Shown here: positions 16,908 through 28,189 of the stretch, one piece after another
Position numbering within the stretch: the first letter of the stretch is position 1
Layout: each line of letters opens with the position of its first letter
Assembly (NCBI GenBank): GCA_963575745.1
Contig: CAUYUJ010000336.1
Location: 583,080-647,079 of the forward strand
Reading direction: 5' to 3'
DNA: 64,000 bases
From: Prorocentrum cordatum
Lineage: Eukaryota > Sar > Dinophyceae > Prorocentrales > Prorocentraceae
Notes under the pieces: generated by a model
What the model saw: the letters and a program-made list of their open reading frames with translations, nothing else
Database searches by the model: none
What the model was told of the DNA's origin: nothing
Made by a program: the position numbers and the translations under genes

Positions 16908-18045
16908 CGCGCTTCCCGTTCATGCCAGGAAAGGTTCCCAACATGAGCGTTTCGCTCGAGACATCCTCACAACACACAGATATTGGAGGTTTTCGTTTAA
17001 GACGTGTTATGTTAAAAAATAAGCGTTTCGCTCGAGACATCCTCGGAACATGGGGATGGTGAAATCGTTGGTCTAATTCGCGGACGTCCAAAAATGGGTG
17101 TGTCGCCTGAGACATGTTCGAAACAATTGGATGCGCAAAGAGCTCTTGTAAGGCATCTTTTCGGAGCGATCTCGGATGACCTCCAAGATGGCCCAAGACG
17201 CGAAAGTATTGAAAAACACATGGGTGTTTAACAGTTTTGTTCAAAACAAACCGTTTCGCCCGAGACATCCTCCAAAACTTACCTTCGGACGGGTCCCCGA
17301 AGGCGAAATTATTGAAAAACCGATGGGTTCTCAGCAGTTTTGTTAAAAACAAGACATTTCGCTCGAGACGTCCTCCAACAAGTTTTGAAGTCGAGCGGAA
17401 AGTGAACTCCACCTGATCTCTTTCGTGGATGTTCGGGGTAAAAGCAATGTGAATTCCATGTGGTATCTCTTGTGGACGTTCGGAGTGAGCGGCACGTCCG
17501 AGTTTGCGCGGATCGTGAACTCAATCTGGTTGTGTTTGCGGACGTTCGGGGTCAGCGGCACGCCTGAATTGGCGCGGATAGCGAAGTCCACTTGGTACCC
17601 CTTGTGGACGTCCGGGAAGAGCGCCTACGCGACATGCGAACTTGATGTTGGTGCACGTTCTTGCCAAGCTTTTTGATTTCACGCGCTTCCCGTTCATGTC
17701 AAGAAAGGTTCCCCAACACAGCGATGTCGCTCGAGATTTCCTCCGAAAATAGAGATGCTGGAGGATATCGGTTAAGACGTGGTCTGTTAAAAATGACTTT
17801 TTCGCCTGAGACATCCTCAGAACATCAGGATGCTGGAAAATGTCAGAGATTATGTTGCGCATGACATATGAGCGTTTCGCCCGAGACATCCTCGAACAAA
17901 TGATATGTTGGAAAAGATTGTGGTACTACCTCTCATATAAAGAATGGCGCTCTCGCTAGGGACATCCTCGGAAAATCGGGAGGGGCGCGGCAGACCGAAA
18001 AAAGGAGCACGGCAGAAAATTGCCGTTTCGCTCGAGACATCCTCA
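16908..18045 (+). repeat. Degenerate ~75-bp repeats with core CGTTTCGCTCGAGACATCCTC-like motif
   Basis: The core TTTCGCTCGAGACATCCTC recurs at 16,947, 17,023, 17,251, 17,354, 17,721, 17,798, 17,872, 17,947 and 18,023, with spacing of 74-76 bp in the regular stretches. It is followed by a looser GGATGCTGGAAAAT-like segment. CTCGAG gives each core a small palindrome. A second motif, GCGCTTCCCGTTCATG, occurs at about 16,908 and 17,682. Another copy of the core is at 23,702. No coding function is evident. Confidence 0.8.
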
Positions 18046-18059
18046 AACAATCGATTCTG

Positions 18060-18345
18060 GAGCGGACTCCGAACCAGCATTATTCTGGAATCGCTCACGG
18101 AGGGCTTCAAAACGGCCCAAGAGAGCTTCCGAGGGCCCCCCAGGGGTCCCCCAAAGCGGCCATTGAGACCCGCAAGAGGCCCCCAAGAGGCACCCAGAGG
18201 GCCCCCAGAACGCCCGAAGAGGCCCCGAGATTGGCCAAGAGAGCCCCAAGACAGTCAAAGAGAACGCTCATACAGGCCAAGAGAGACCCCACAGACGCTC
18301 GAAACACGCCCGGACAGCCCCCCAAAACAATTAGGTGGTTAACAT
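18060..18345 (+). repeat. Short-period CCCAAGAGGCC-type repeat block
   Basis: A run of imperfect 9-12 base units such as GGCCCCCAAGAGG and CCCAAGACAG. It directly follows the 75-bp repeat core and a linker (GGACTCCGAA...GGAATCGCTC...GGAGGGCTT) that recurs in the same order at 23,700-23,800. The open frames (PKRPxRPA-like) are repeat artefacts. Confidence 0.7.
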
Positions 18346-18479
18346 CGCATTGTAATGACTTGGGAGGGCATCAAGACGGTCCAAAAGGGCCCCAAACGAG
18401 CCCCAATATGACCCTCAGGATCGCCCTCGACATTGATATGTTCGTAACATCAAAGTTATAGAAAATACGCGTTAGCTCT

Positions 18480-20480
18480 TAGGGTGTGTTATGCCGTGTT
18501 CCTGGTCTTTTTCTGTTTTGCTCCTTCGCTCTTGGGGCTTCTTCTGCCGTGCTCCTTAGCTCTTGGGGTCTATTCTCCCGCGCTCCTGGTTTTTGTTCTG
18601 ACGTGCTCCTTCGCTCATGGGGCCTATTCTGCCGTGCTCCTGTTTTTTTTCTGCCGTGCTCCTTCGCTCTTCGGGTATGCCGTGCTCCTGGTCTTTTTCT
18701 GCCGTGCTCCTGAGCTCTGGGGGTCTATTCTGCAGTGTTCATGGTCTTTTTCTGTCGTGCTCCTTCGCTCTTGGGGTCTAGTCTGCCGTGCTCATGGTTT
18801 TTTTCTGGCGTCGTTTTCGCTCCTGGGCCTATTATGTCGTAGGCCTTGGCTCTTCTGGCCTATTATGCCGGGCTTCGGTCTTGGCAGCTCTTCGGGCCTA
18901 TTCTGCCGTGCTCCTTCGCTCTTCGGGCCTATTCTGCTGTGCTCCTGAGCTCTGGGGGCCTATTCTGCCGTGTTCCTCAGCTCTTGGGGTGTATGTTGCC
19001 GTGCTCCTGGTCTTTTTATGCCGTGCTCTTTAGCTCTTGGGGTTTGTTCTGCCGTGCTCCTGGTCTTCTTCTACCGTGCTCCTTCGCTCTTGGGGCCTAT
19101 TCTGCCGTGTTCCTTCGCTCGTGGGGTCCAGTTTGCCGTGTTCCTGGTCTTTCTCTGGTTTGCTCTTTCGCTCTTGGGGCCTCTTCGGCCGTGCTCTTTG
19201 GCTCTTGGGGTCTGCTCTGCCGTGCTCCTGTTTTTTCTGCCTTGCTCCTTCGCTCTTGGGGTCTATTCTGCCGAGCTCCTTTCCTCTTCGGGCCTATTAT
19301 GCCGTGCTCCTGATCTTGTTCTGCCGTGCTCCTTCGCTCTTCGGGTCTATTATGTTGTGCTCCTTCGCTCTTGGGGTCTATTCTGACGTGCTCCTGGTCT
19401 TGTTCTGCCGTGCTCCTGAGCTCTTGGGGCCGATTATGCCGTGCTCCTGGTCTTTTTCTGTCGTGCTCCTTCGCTCTTGGGGTCTATTATGCCCTGCCCC
19501 TTCACTCTTCGGGGCTATTATGCCGTGCTCCTGGTCTTGTTCTGTCGTACTCCTGGGCTCGTCTGGCCTCTTCTGCCGTGCTTCGGTCTTTGTCTGGCGT
19601 CTGTTTCGCTCTTGGGGTCTATTATGCCGTGCTCATGTGTTTTTCTTGCGTCTTTTTCGCTCTTGGGACCTATTCGGCCGTGCTCCTTAGCTCTTGGGGT
19701 CTAGTATGCCGTGCTCCTGGTCTTTTTTCTGCCGTGCTCGGCAGCTCTTGGGGCCTATTCTGCCGTGCTCCTGTGTTTTTGTTCTACCGTGCTCCTTAGC
19801 TCTTCGGGCCTATTCTGCCTTGCTCCTGGTCTTGTTCTGCCGTGCTCCTTAGCTCCTGGTGTCTATTTTGCCGTGTTCTTGGTCTTTTTTTTCTGCCGTG
19901 CTCCTTACTTTGGGGTCTATTCTGCCGTGTTCCTTAGCTCTTGGGGTTTATTATGCCGTGCTCCTTTTTTTTTCTGCCGTGCTCCGTCGCTCTTCGGGTC
20001 TCGTCTGCCGTGCTCCTGGTCTTTTTGTTATGCCGTGCTCTTTAGCTCTTGAGGTTTGCTCTGCCGTGTACCTGGTCTTTTTTCTGCCGTGCTCCTTAGC
20101 TCTTGGGGTCTATTCTGCCGTGCTATTGGTCTTTTTCTGCCGTGCTCCTTCGCTCTTGGGTCTAGTCTGCCGTGATCCTTGGCTCTCGGGGTATATGTTG
20201 CCATGTTCCTGGTATTTTTCTGCCGCACTACGTCGCTCTTCGGGTCTGTTCTGCCGTGCTCCTGCTCTTTTTCTGCCGTATTATTTAGCTCTTGGGATTT
20301 GTTTTTCCGTGCTCCTGGTCTTGTTCTGCCGTGTTCCTGAGCTCTTGGTGTCTATTATGCCGTACTTCTTAGCTCTTGGGGTCTACTTTGCCGTGTTCCT
20401 GGTCTTTTTCTGCCTTGCTCCTTCGCTCTTGGGGCATCTTCTGCCGTGGTCCTGATCTTTTTCTGCCGTGCGCGCCCAGA
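18480..20480 (+). repeat. 2-kb degenerate tandem array, CTGCCGTGCTCC family
   Basis: Alternating blocks of CTGCCGTGCTCC, TTCGCTCTTGGGG and TCTATT, or GGTCTTTTT, repeated scores of times with unit length around 20-30 bases. Long frames in all directions come from the repeat. It ends at about 20,480, where the same motif appears in reverse orientation. Confidence 0.9.
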
Positions 20481-20519
20481 AGCTCCGCCAAAACGACCAC
20501 CGCGACGATCCGCACGGCA

Positions 20520-20660
20520 TAATACAGGAGCACGGCAGAACACACAGAGCACACAGAGGCACGGCAGAACACAGAAGCACGGCAGAACAGGAGCACGGCA
20601 GAACACACACGAGCACAGCAAAACACACCCCGCACACACGCCGACACGCGCGCCACGGCA
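20520..20660 (-). repeat. Inverted continuation of the CTGCCGTGCTCC array
   Basis: GGAGCACGGCAGAA, the reverse complement of the preceding motif, repeats about seven times with CACA-rich spacers. With the left array it forms a large imperfect inverted repeat separated by about 50 bases. Confidence 0.8.
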
Positions 20661-20701
20661 GACCTGCGCGGCGTAGCAACAACATATCATAATGTTTGGT
20701 G

Positions 20702-21600
20702 GACTAAAGCGACGCTTCCCGTTCTTGTCCGGTCAGGTTCCCCTTTTCGAACCCAAGACGGCCCAAGAGGCCTCCAAGACGGCGAAAGATCCCCCCAAGC
20801 ACCCCTAAAACGACCCAAAGAGACCCAAGAGGGCTCCAAGACGGCACAAAAGCGTTCCAAGACGGCCCAAGAAGCTCTCGAGGTGCCCAAGAGAGCCCCA
20901 AGAGCCCTCCCAAGAGGTCCCCGACATGCACAAATTCTTGATTTCTATTATTGTTGTCAATGTTTTGGGGGTCGTCGCCTTTTCCGAGCTTCCGACGTCC
21001 CTCGACGGCCCAAGAGGCCCCAATATTGCCCCAAGGTGGCCCAACAGGCCCGCAAGAGGGCCCCAAGACGGCCCCAGAGGGCCCCAAGACGGCCCAAGAG
21101 GCCTCCAAGACGGCGAAAGATCCCCCAAGCACCCCTAGAACGACCCAAGAGAGACCCAAGAGGGCTCCAAGACGGCCCAAAAGCGTTCCAAGACGGCCCA
21201 AGAAGCTCTCGAGGTGCCCAAGAGAGCCCCAAGAGCCCTCCCAAGAGGTCCCCGACATGCACAAATTCTTGATTTCTATTATTGTTGTCAATGTTTTTTG
21301 GGTCGTCGCCTTTTCCGAGCTTTCGACGGCCCAAGAGGCCCCAAGATTGCCCCAAGGTGGCCCAACAGGCCCGCAAGAGGGCCCCAAGACGGCCCGCAAG
21401 AGGGCCCCAAGACGGCCCCAGAGGGCCCCAAGACGGCCCAAGAGGCCTCCAAGACGGCGAAAGATCCCCCAAGCACCCCTAAAACGACCCAAGAGAGACC
21501 CAAGAGGGCTCCAAGACGGCCCAAAAGCGTTCCAAGACGGCCCAAGAAGCTCTCGAGGTGCCCAAGAGAGCCCCAAGAGCCCTCCCAAGAGGGCCCCGAC
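20702..21600 (+). repeat. CCAAGACGGCC repeat block with ~335-bp higher-order copies
   Basis: Short units (CCCAAGACGG, CCAAGAGGCC) are organised into larger copies. The sequence beginning GGCCTCCAAGACGGCGAAAG occurs at about 20,768, 21,100 and 21,444, each followed by the same roughly 190 bases. Between copies lies a non-repetitive TTCTATTATTGTTGTCAATG insert. The block starts with GACTAAAGCGACGCTTCCCG (20,702), a motif found again at 24,394. Confidence 0.85.
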
Positions 21601-21604
21601 ATGC

Positions 21605-22592
21605 AAAAGTAATTGATCCGTAAGGGCTTCGCCCTCTGCCGCCGGCCCCCTCTCGGATATTGGGCGATGCAAAAGCGAAATCATAAGGTCTGGGCGCCGC
21701 CGTGAAGCAGTGTCGCGACCTGTTTGTTTTTGGACCCTGACCCTACGGATCTGCGTGAGGGGTGCCGCCGAATTTCAGAAATGTTGCGAATTTCATGTGT
21801 TTTTGGACCCTGACCCCGCCGATCTGCGTGAGGGGTGCCGCCGAATGTCAGAAATGCGGCAAATCCCATGTGTTTGAACCTTGACCCTGCCGATGTGCGT
21901 GAGGGGTGCCACCGAATTTCAGAAATGTGGCAAATCCCATGTGTTCTTGGACCCTGACCTCGCCGATCTGCGTGAGGGGTGCCGCCGAATTTCAGAAATG
22001 TTGCAAATCCCAGATGTTTTCGGACCCTGAACCCGCCGATCTGCGTGAGGGGTGCAGCCGAATTTCAGAAATGTTGCAAATCCCAGATGTTTTCGGACCC
22101 TGAACCCGCCGATCTGCGTGAGGGGGCCACCGAAAGTCAGAAATGTGGTAAATCCTGTGTGTTTTTGGACCCTGACCCCGCCGATCTGAGTGAGGGGTGC
22201 CGCCGAATTTCAGAAATGTTGCGAATTTCATGTGTTTTTGGACCCTGACCCCGCCGATCTGCGTGAGGGGCGCTACCGAATTTCAGAAATGTTGCAAATC
22301 CCATGTGTTTTTGGACCCTGACCCCGCCGATCTGCGTGAGGGGTGTTGATTTTTACCCACCCCAGCAATTTAGACAATACGATTTCTCCTTCGTGAAAAT
22401 GTCTGTTTCGGGCCTCCCCCCCTCGCGCGGTCCATCAACAAGCAACAGGAAGCAGCAAGAAGTCAACAAGGAACAGTAAGCAGCAAGAAGCAGAATTGTA
22501 ACAGTGGAAACTGGAAGCTGCAACTGGCACAGGAAACTGCGAAACTCCGGCCTACCTGGTGGCCCCACAAGGGGGCCGCCGGATTTTCTATA
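21605..22592 (+). mobile_element. Array-carrying element, copy 1 (73-bp internal satellite)
   Basis: The left flank (TCCGTAAGGGCTTC, GCCGCCGGCCCCC, GTGAAGCAGTGT) and right flank (CAGTAAGCAG, TGTAACAGTGGAAACTGGAA, GGCACAGG, TGGCCCCACAAGGGGGC) match those of 47,962-48,836 in the same order and orientation. The interior is a satellite unrelated to the one in the other copy. No coding capacity is seen. It resembles a non-autonomous dispersed element whose middle is occupied by different tandem arrays. Ends are approximate, and target-site duplications could not be fixed. Confidence 0.65.
21730..22350 (+). repeat. 73-bp tandem satellite, nine units
   Basis: GATCTGCGTGAGGGG and variants recur at 21,748, 21,821, 21,892, 21,965, 22,038, 22,111, 22,183, 22,256 and 22,329, i.e. 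steps of 73 with two small slips. Each unit also contains GCCGAATTTCAGAAATGTTG and a TGTTTTTGGACCCTGA segment. The period is not a multiple of three, so this is not a coding repeat. Confidence 0.95.
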
Positions 22593-22619
22593 TTAGTTTT
22601 TCAATGTTTTTGGGGTTGT

Positions 22620-23245
22620 CGCATTCCCGCGCTTCCGACGTCCCAAGACGGTCCAAGAGGCCCGAATATTGCCCCAAGATGGCCCAAAAGGCCCGCAAGA
22701 GGGCCCCAAGACGACCCCAGAGGGCCCCAAGACGGCGCAAGAGGCCTCCAAGACTGCGAAAGATCCCCCCAAGCACCCCTAAAACGACCCAAGAGAGACC
22801 CAAGAGGGCTCCAAGACGGCCCAAAAGCGTTCCAAGACGGCCCAAGAAGCTCTCGAGGTGCCCAAGAGAGCCCCAAGAGCCCTCCCAAGAGGGCTCCGAC
22901 ATGCAAAAATCATTTTTTTGTTTAATAGTTTGTCAATGTTTTTGGGGTCGTCGCCTTTCCGAGCTTCCGACGTCCCTCGACGGCCCAAGAGACCCCAATA
23001 TTGCCCCAAGATGGCCCAAGAGGCCCGCAAGAGGGCCCCAAGACGGCCCAAGAGGCGCCCAAGACGGCCCAAGAGGGCCCCAAGACGGCCCCAAGAGGGG
23101 CCCAAGAGGGGGACCACGCACCGACAATTCGAGCCTTCCGCCCCAAGAGGCCCCCAGAAGGCCCCAAGAGGCCCAAAAGAACCCCCCAAACGGCCCAGAA
23201 GAGGCCCCAAGAGGCTCCCACGAGGCTTGTCTTCTTTAGGGGGGC
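22620..23245 (+). repeat. Second block of the CCAAGACGGCC repeat
   Basis: This continues the higher-order copies seen at 20.7-21.6 kb (a fourth GGCCTCCAAGACTGCGAAAG at about 22,744). The array-carrying element at 21.6-22.6 kb therefore appears inserted within, or has split, this block. Confidence 0.8.
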
Positions 23246-23329
23246 CTTGAAGCAACATCGCCCGTCTGTGGGTTCTCTTGGGCCATCTTGGGGCGATCTT
23301 GGGCCGTCTTGGGGCTCTCTCGGGCAACG

Positions 23330-23450
23330 GCGGCCCACGTGCGATGACGACGACGACGACGGCGAGTGACGAACGATGACGCGCGACTGCGACGACGACG
23401 ACGATGACGCCGACGGACGACGACGACGACGACGAGCTCCAAAACAGCGC
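23330..23450. repeat. (GAC)n-type trinucleotide tracts
   Basis: Interrupted GAC/GAT repeats; the Asp- or Arg-rich frames are artefacts. Confidence 0.85.
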
Positions 23451-23649
23451 CCAAGAGGCTTGTGCTCTTTCCGACGGGCATTCAAACAACATCGCCTGTC
23501 TTGGGGTTCTCTTCGGCCATTTTGGAGCGATCTTGGGCCGTCAAAACAGTGCCGAGGACGACGAAGGACGCCATTTCGGCGACAACGACGACAACGCCCG
23601 TCTTGGAGTGCTGTTGGGGTTCTCTACGGGACGTTCCCAGATAAATTTC

Positions 23650-24175
23650 GTGGACGAAACGGCGTTTCCCGTTCTTGTCCGATCAGGTTGTTTGAAAAAT
23701 GGCCGTTTCGCTCGAGACATCCTCCAAACATCGGCCCAAGAGGGGACTCCGAATCGACGTCGTGTTCGAATCGCTCTTGGAGGGCTTTCCAACGGCCCAA
23801 GGGAGGCCCCAAAAGACGCCCCGGAGAGCCCCAGGAGCGCCCAAGAGCGCCCCAAGAAGACCCCAAGAGACCCCCAAGAGCGCTCTAGGAGCCACCCAGA
23901 CAGCTCACAAGAACCCCAAGACGGCCCGAGAAGGGCCAAGAAGGCCCCAAGAGACTCCCGGGAGCGCCCCAGGAGGCCCCCAAACGACCCAAGAAAGCTG
24001 CAAGACGGCCCAAGATGGCGCCGAGACGGCCTAAGAAAGCTCCCACAGAACCCCACGACGCGCCCAGACAGCCCAAGAAGACCCCAGAAGCCCATAAGAG
24101 GACCCAAGGGGCCCCCAAGAAGCCCCCAACAGGCCCCAAGACAACCCCGCGCGGCGCCCGGAGCAACGTCTTTCT
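23650..24175 (+). repeat. Third module copy: CGCTTCCCG motif, CTCGAG core, CCCAAGAGG block
   Basis: GCGTTTCCCGTTCTTGTCCG, then CGTTTCGCTCGAGACATCC (23,702), then GGACTCCGAATCGACG and TCGCTCTTGGAGGGCTT, then CCCAAGAG-type short repeats. The order equals that at 18,010-18,345, showing one mobile or duplicated compound repeat rather than independent satellites. Confidence 0.75.
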
Positions 24176-24439
24176 CCAATTGCCTCTTATTGTCCTCTGT
24201 CGTCGTCGTCGTCATCGCCCTCCGCATTCCTCCTCGTACTCCCCTCGTTCTCTTCGTCCTCGTCCTTATGCTTCTCTTCCTCCTCGTTGTCCTCATGCTC
24301 CTCCTCGCTATCCTCACGTTCGCCACGTCGTCCTCGTCATCGACTCCTCGTTGCCCTCGCCTTCCTTTTCTTCTTCGCCCAATAGGCCCATTAGACTAAA
24401 GCGGCGCTTCCCGTTCTTGTCCGATCAGGTTTGCTTGAC

Positions 24440-24930
24440 ATGTTGTTCGACGACGACAAAGACGACGACGAAGAGGACCCTGACGGCGACGGCGACGACG
24501 ACGACAACGAAGCTGCCGGCCCCCATGACGACGACCCGATGACGATCACGACGACGAGCCAGACTCGATGGACAGGGTGCTCGCGGCAGGGAGAGCGCCC
24601 CCCCGAAGCCGCCGCCGAGGTGTGCGGCTCGCAGATCAGCTGGCGCGCGCTGGAGGCGAACCGCGCTCGCCGTCTGGGGCCCTCATCCCTTTCCCGGCGC
24701 TCCCTCGGAGATGGGAGGAGGAGGAGGAGGAGGAGGAGGAGGAGGAGGAGGAGGAGGAGGAGGAGGAGGGGGGAGAAGGAGACGACGAGGAGGAAGGGGG
24801 AAGGGACGAGGAGGAGGAGGAGGAGGAGGAGGGAACAGCGGGAAGGGAGGAAAGGAGGAGGGGGGGAGGAAGTGAGGAAATAGAAGCGTCGCCGACGACG
24901 TCGTCAGCGCCGACGTCGTCACGTCGTCGT
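24440..24930. repeat. GAC/GAG trinucleotide tracts
   Basis: GACGAC-rich stretch (24,445-24,560), then GC-rich sequence, then (GAG)n at about 24,713-24,865 and GTCGTC tracts after it. Glu- and Arg-rich frames here are not supported as genes. GACTAAAGCGGCGCTTCCCG precedes it at 24,394. Confidence 0.85.
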
Positions 24931-25194
24931 CGGCTACGTCGCCGCCGCGAGGAGCTGGACGCCCGCGCGAGGGGCCGCCCGCACCCGCACGAGATGGGTG
25001 CCTGGCACGCCCGCCCCGCAGACTGGGCTGCCGCCGCCGCGGCCGGGCACCGCTAACGTCGTCCTCGTTATCGCCGTTGTCCTAGTCCTCGTCGTCCAGC
25101 TGCTCCTCGTCCCGCCCCCTCCGCCGCCTGCTCCATGCCCCTCGCCGCCTGTTCGATTGGGCGGACTTCAATCGGCGGATGCAGCGTTTGGACC

Positions 25195-25470
25195 CCCTCA
25201 CCGCCTCCTCCTCCTCCTCCTCCTCCTCCTCCTCGTCTCCGTCCTACCTCCTCTGCCGCCTCTTCTTTCCGCCTCGTCCTCGCCGTCCTCCCCGTCCTGG
25301 CCCCTGCTCCGCCCGCCCCCCTCTCTTTCCACCTGCACCTCGTCCTGCTTCTTCCTTTGCCTCCTCTCTTCGCCTCCGCATTGTCCTCACTCATCGTCGT
25401 CGTCATCAGATGTGTTATTCGCCTCGTTCTCATCATCACCATCAGCATCACCACCACCATCATTGATGTG
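25195..25470. repeat. (TCC)n and ATC-rich microsatellite
   Basis: TCCTCC tract at 25,200-25,240, then degenerate TCC/CTC sequence and a short CATCAC tract near 25,437-25,464. Confidence 0.85.
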
Positions 25471-25684
25471 CGTGCACAGGTTTGCTTGGAATCGTCCCAG
25501 GTCGTTTGTTACTTGGCGTTTCTCTGCAGCTGCTTACTCTCAAGTTTCTCGCGGGATGGATCCCGGCCAGGCTGCCAGCACAAGGGCAGTGTTTGTGGCC
25601 TTCTTGGAAACAGTGGTGAGGCATCTCCTCACTCAGCCGCCGCAGTTCCACTGCCCTGGCGGGGGTGAGCCCTGGCCCGAGTGC

Positions 25685-26100
25685 CCGCCGTGTCCGTCGT
25701 GTGTGCGTGTGTGTCTGTGTGTGTTTGTGTCTGTGTGTCTGTGTGTCTGTGTGGTGTCTGTGTGGTGTCTGTGTGGTGTCTGTGTGGTGCCTGTGTGGTG
25801 CCTGTGTGGTGCCTGTGTGTGTGTCTGTGTTGTGTCTGTGTTGTGTCTGTGTTGTGTATGTGTGTCTGTGTGTCTGGCTGTCTGTCTGTCTGTCTGTGTG
25901 TCTGTGTGTGTGTCTGTCTGTCTCTGTCTCTGTCTCCGTATCCGTCTCTGTCTCTGTCTCTGTCTCTGTCTCTGTCTGTGTCTGTGTCTGTGTCTGTCTG
26001 TGTGTCTGTCTGTCTGTGTGTCAGTGTGTCTCTGTGTCTGTGTGTCTGTGTGTCTGTGTGTTTGTGTGTGTGTGTGTCTGTCTGTGTGTGTGTGCGGAAT
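25685..26100. repeat. (TGTGTC)n / (CTGT)n minisatellite
   Basis: About 410 bases of GTGTCTGTG variants: GGTGTCTGTGT units, then GTCTGTCT, then TCTCTGTC, then TGTGTC again. Pure repeat, with Cys/Val/Ser or Thr/His frames as by-products. Confidence 0.95.
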
Positions 26101-26464
26101 GGAGCAAGGGATCTGGTGGAGGGCGCGCGGGATTGCATGCGCTTGATGACGACGATGATGACGGTGATGGAAGTGGGAATTGGAATGGACAGAGAAGGCG
26201 ATGGCGCTGTTGGCGGCGATGGCAGTCAGCGCGGGCGCACATCGGTTCCGGACCGGGGTGTCCGGATGAAGCAGAGACGAGGACACGCGCAAGGGGAAGC
26301 GTTTTGAGGGGCGCGGAGAAAAGCGCGCGAGCGGGGATGATGCACGCAACGAACGAGAAATAAGAAAGAATCCGGAAAGCGGTTCCGTCGGGGGAGGGCG
26401 CGTGAGAAACATCGAAGAAACGAATCATAGACATGATTTACATTCACGCGTGTTTAAATTCGCC

Positions 26465-26640
26465 AAAGTTGGAGCTCGCTCGGTTCCGAACTCACTGGCG
26501 ATTGCAGTCGCTCGGATTGAAAATTGCTCGAGTTTACACTTGCTCTGGTTTACATATTCTCGAGTTTAATTTCGCTCGGGTTTAAATTCGCTCGGGTTCC
26601 AACTCGCTCGGCTCTGACATCGCCCAGTGGCAACTCCCTC
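26465..26640 (+). repeat. ~22-bp degenerate repeat, TCGCTCGGGTTTAAAT type
   Basis: Units such as CTCGCTCGGTTCCGAA, CTCGAGTTTACACTTG and TTCGCTCGGGTTTAAA follow each other about eight times. Adjacent sequence to 26,900 is rich in GCGAAAACGAGC-like purine stretches that look like a decayed reverse-oriented relative. Confidence 0.7.
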
Positions 26641-27370
26641 GAGCAGACGCCCGCGCGGGAAGCAGCCTTTTGAAAAGCACCAGCGCAACCAGAGTGAAAA
26701 CCAAGAGGCGAAACCGAGCGAATCGAAGCCACGCAAGCAAAAACGAGCTAACCGAAACCAAGCGAAAAACAGTTCGCGCGAAAAAAGCAAGGGGGAAACG
26801 CGCGAAAACAAATCTGAACGAAAGAAAATTCGAATGGAAAAAACAGCGGACAAAAAATGAAACGATCGAAAATACAGCGAGCGAGCAAAAAAAGCGAGCG
26901 AAAGAGAAAGCCACCGTTCTGGCCGCGCAGAAGATCAAGGCACGCATCGCACGTCCAGCGATGGAGCGCGCCAGGCGACTCAGCGCGCATAGCGACGGGC
27001 CATTCACAAGGGAGAAGGAGTCAGGGTACGGCACCAGAGGAGCCGTGTACATGCGTCTCGGCAAGTGCCGCGGCACCTGCAAACAGTTCGGCCACCTGCT
27101 GGGGCAGTGAGCCGATCGCACCAGTTTGCGCGCAGATCCCCACTCGGTTCCGAGCTGCTCGCAGCATGCGGCGCAGCAGACGGCCTGTAGGTGCACCTCC
27201 TCGCGCTGCGAGACGGCGGCGGCCCGGCCTCTGCCGAGGAGATCAAAGGCTGAGGGGGGTAGGGGGTGCGCGGCCCCTGCTGACCTCGTCATGGACGGCG
27301 CGTCTGTCTCGAGCGCCCTGCCCATAACCCGGCCCGGCCGCCGTCCGAGGACAGCACGGCTGGCCGCCCG
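26640..27370. other. No supported gene
   Basis: Lys/Arg/Glu-rich frames on the + strand here (for example 26,627-26,860) come from GCGAAA-type low complexity. The part after 27,000 may be older sequence of the copia fragment at 27,371, but I see no intact motif. Confidence 0.4.
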
Positions 27371-27544
27371 CGGTGGCTAGCCGACCAGCTGCGCACCAAG
27401 CAGGTCGACGACTTGCACTGGCGCGACACCCGGGACACGCGGGCCGACCCCATGACCAGGGGCAGCACGGGCGGAGAGCCAACCTTCAGCGTGATGCACG
27501 GCCAGATAAGCCATGACCACGCCACGGTCAAGTTCGGCGACTAG
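27371..27544 (+). pseudogene. Copia-type RNase H C-terminal fragment
   Basis: Frame beginning WLADQLRTKQVDDLHWRDTRD and continuing through TRADPMTRGSTGG to a TAG at 27,542-27,544. W-x-DTRD-x-x-ADP-x-T-x-G is the C-terminal signature of copia RNase H (compare DMTADGHTKG in the large element). No upstream RT motif survives in the same frame. It is a scrap of a different copia lineage, since its sequence is not close to the 13-kb element. Confidence 0.65.
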
Positions 27545-28185
27545 AAGCTGAAGGAGCCCGCTCCGAGCTCAGCCCATAGCTCACTCACGCGGAAGCAAGG
27601 AGATGAGCGTCGTGATTGTGACACGAGGCCCCACGGAGCCGGAAAAAGCGGATATGCAACATCTAACGGGCGAGACCGATGCGCAGGCACTCTGATGAAC
27701 GGGTTTGCCCGGACTGTGTCCGGGCAGTTTGCGGTTGCTCGGCAGAGTTCTCATTCAAATAGCCTTGCATTTTTCAGGTCGGGATCGATTAGCTTGTCTC
27801 GGCTAGTCTCACGGGCTCTGGCGGGAGTATTTCTATTCTTGCCACTGGCGCCGTGAAACATTTTTGAGGTTGGCGGCGCGGGGGGTCAATGCACCGTTGG
27901 AATGTAGTGAAGTCCGCCAACCCAGGGACCTGCCGAAATCAGGTGAACCTGCCCTCTTACGGCTAGGCACCTGTTGTGTGACGGGCCGGTTAGTAGAGCC
28001 CCCTTTTGCATTGCTTCCCCGAGTGCACGACGGAAAGGGCTTGAGCACCAGACTCGAAACGTAGCCCCCCGGTCCTTTTTCACTTCTGCCTGCTGCAATG
28101 GTCCCCCTTTCCGCTGCCATATGTGATTGCCCACCTTACTCGCGCCTTGTTCACCCTTGCACCTTTTACATGTTTTTGTTTTTCC
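27545..28185. other. No supported gene
   Basis: Moderate-complexity sequence with short frames only; no motif or repeat family recognised. Confidence 0.4.
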
Positions 28186-28189
28186 CATG

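Noticed and set aside
21730-22350. Regularly spaced repeats resembling a CRISPR array
   Set aside because: Units are contiguous 73-bp tandem copies with no unique spacers, and the context is eukaryotic repeat DNA. The same applies to the 42-bp (48.1-48.6 kb) and 20-bp (35.6 kb) arrays.
18480-23250. Many 60-240 codon frames rich in Cys/Leu/Ser or Pro/Lys/Arg
   Set aside because: Period and composition follow the underlying tandem repeats; frames occur in most phases and both strands.
27830-28080. Possible structured RNA gene
   Set aside because: Moderate complexity with small inverted repeats, but no recognisable tRNA, 5S or snRNA boxes.
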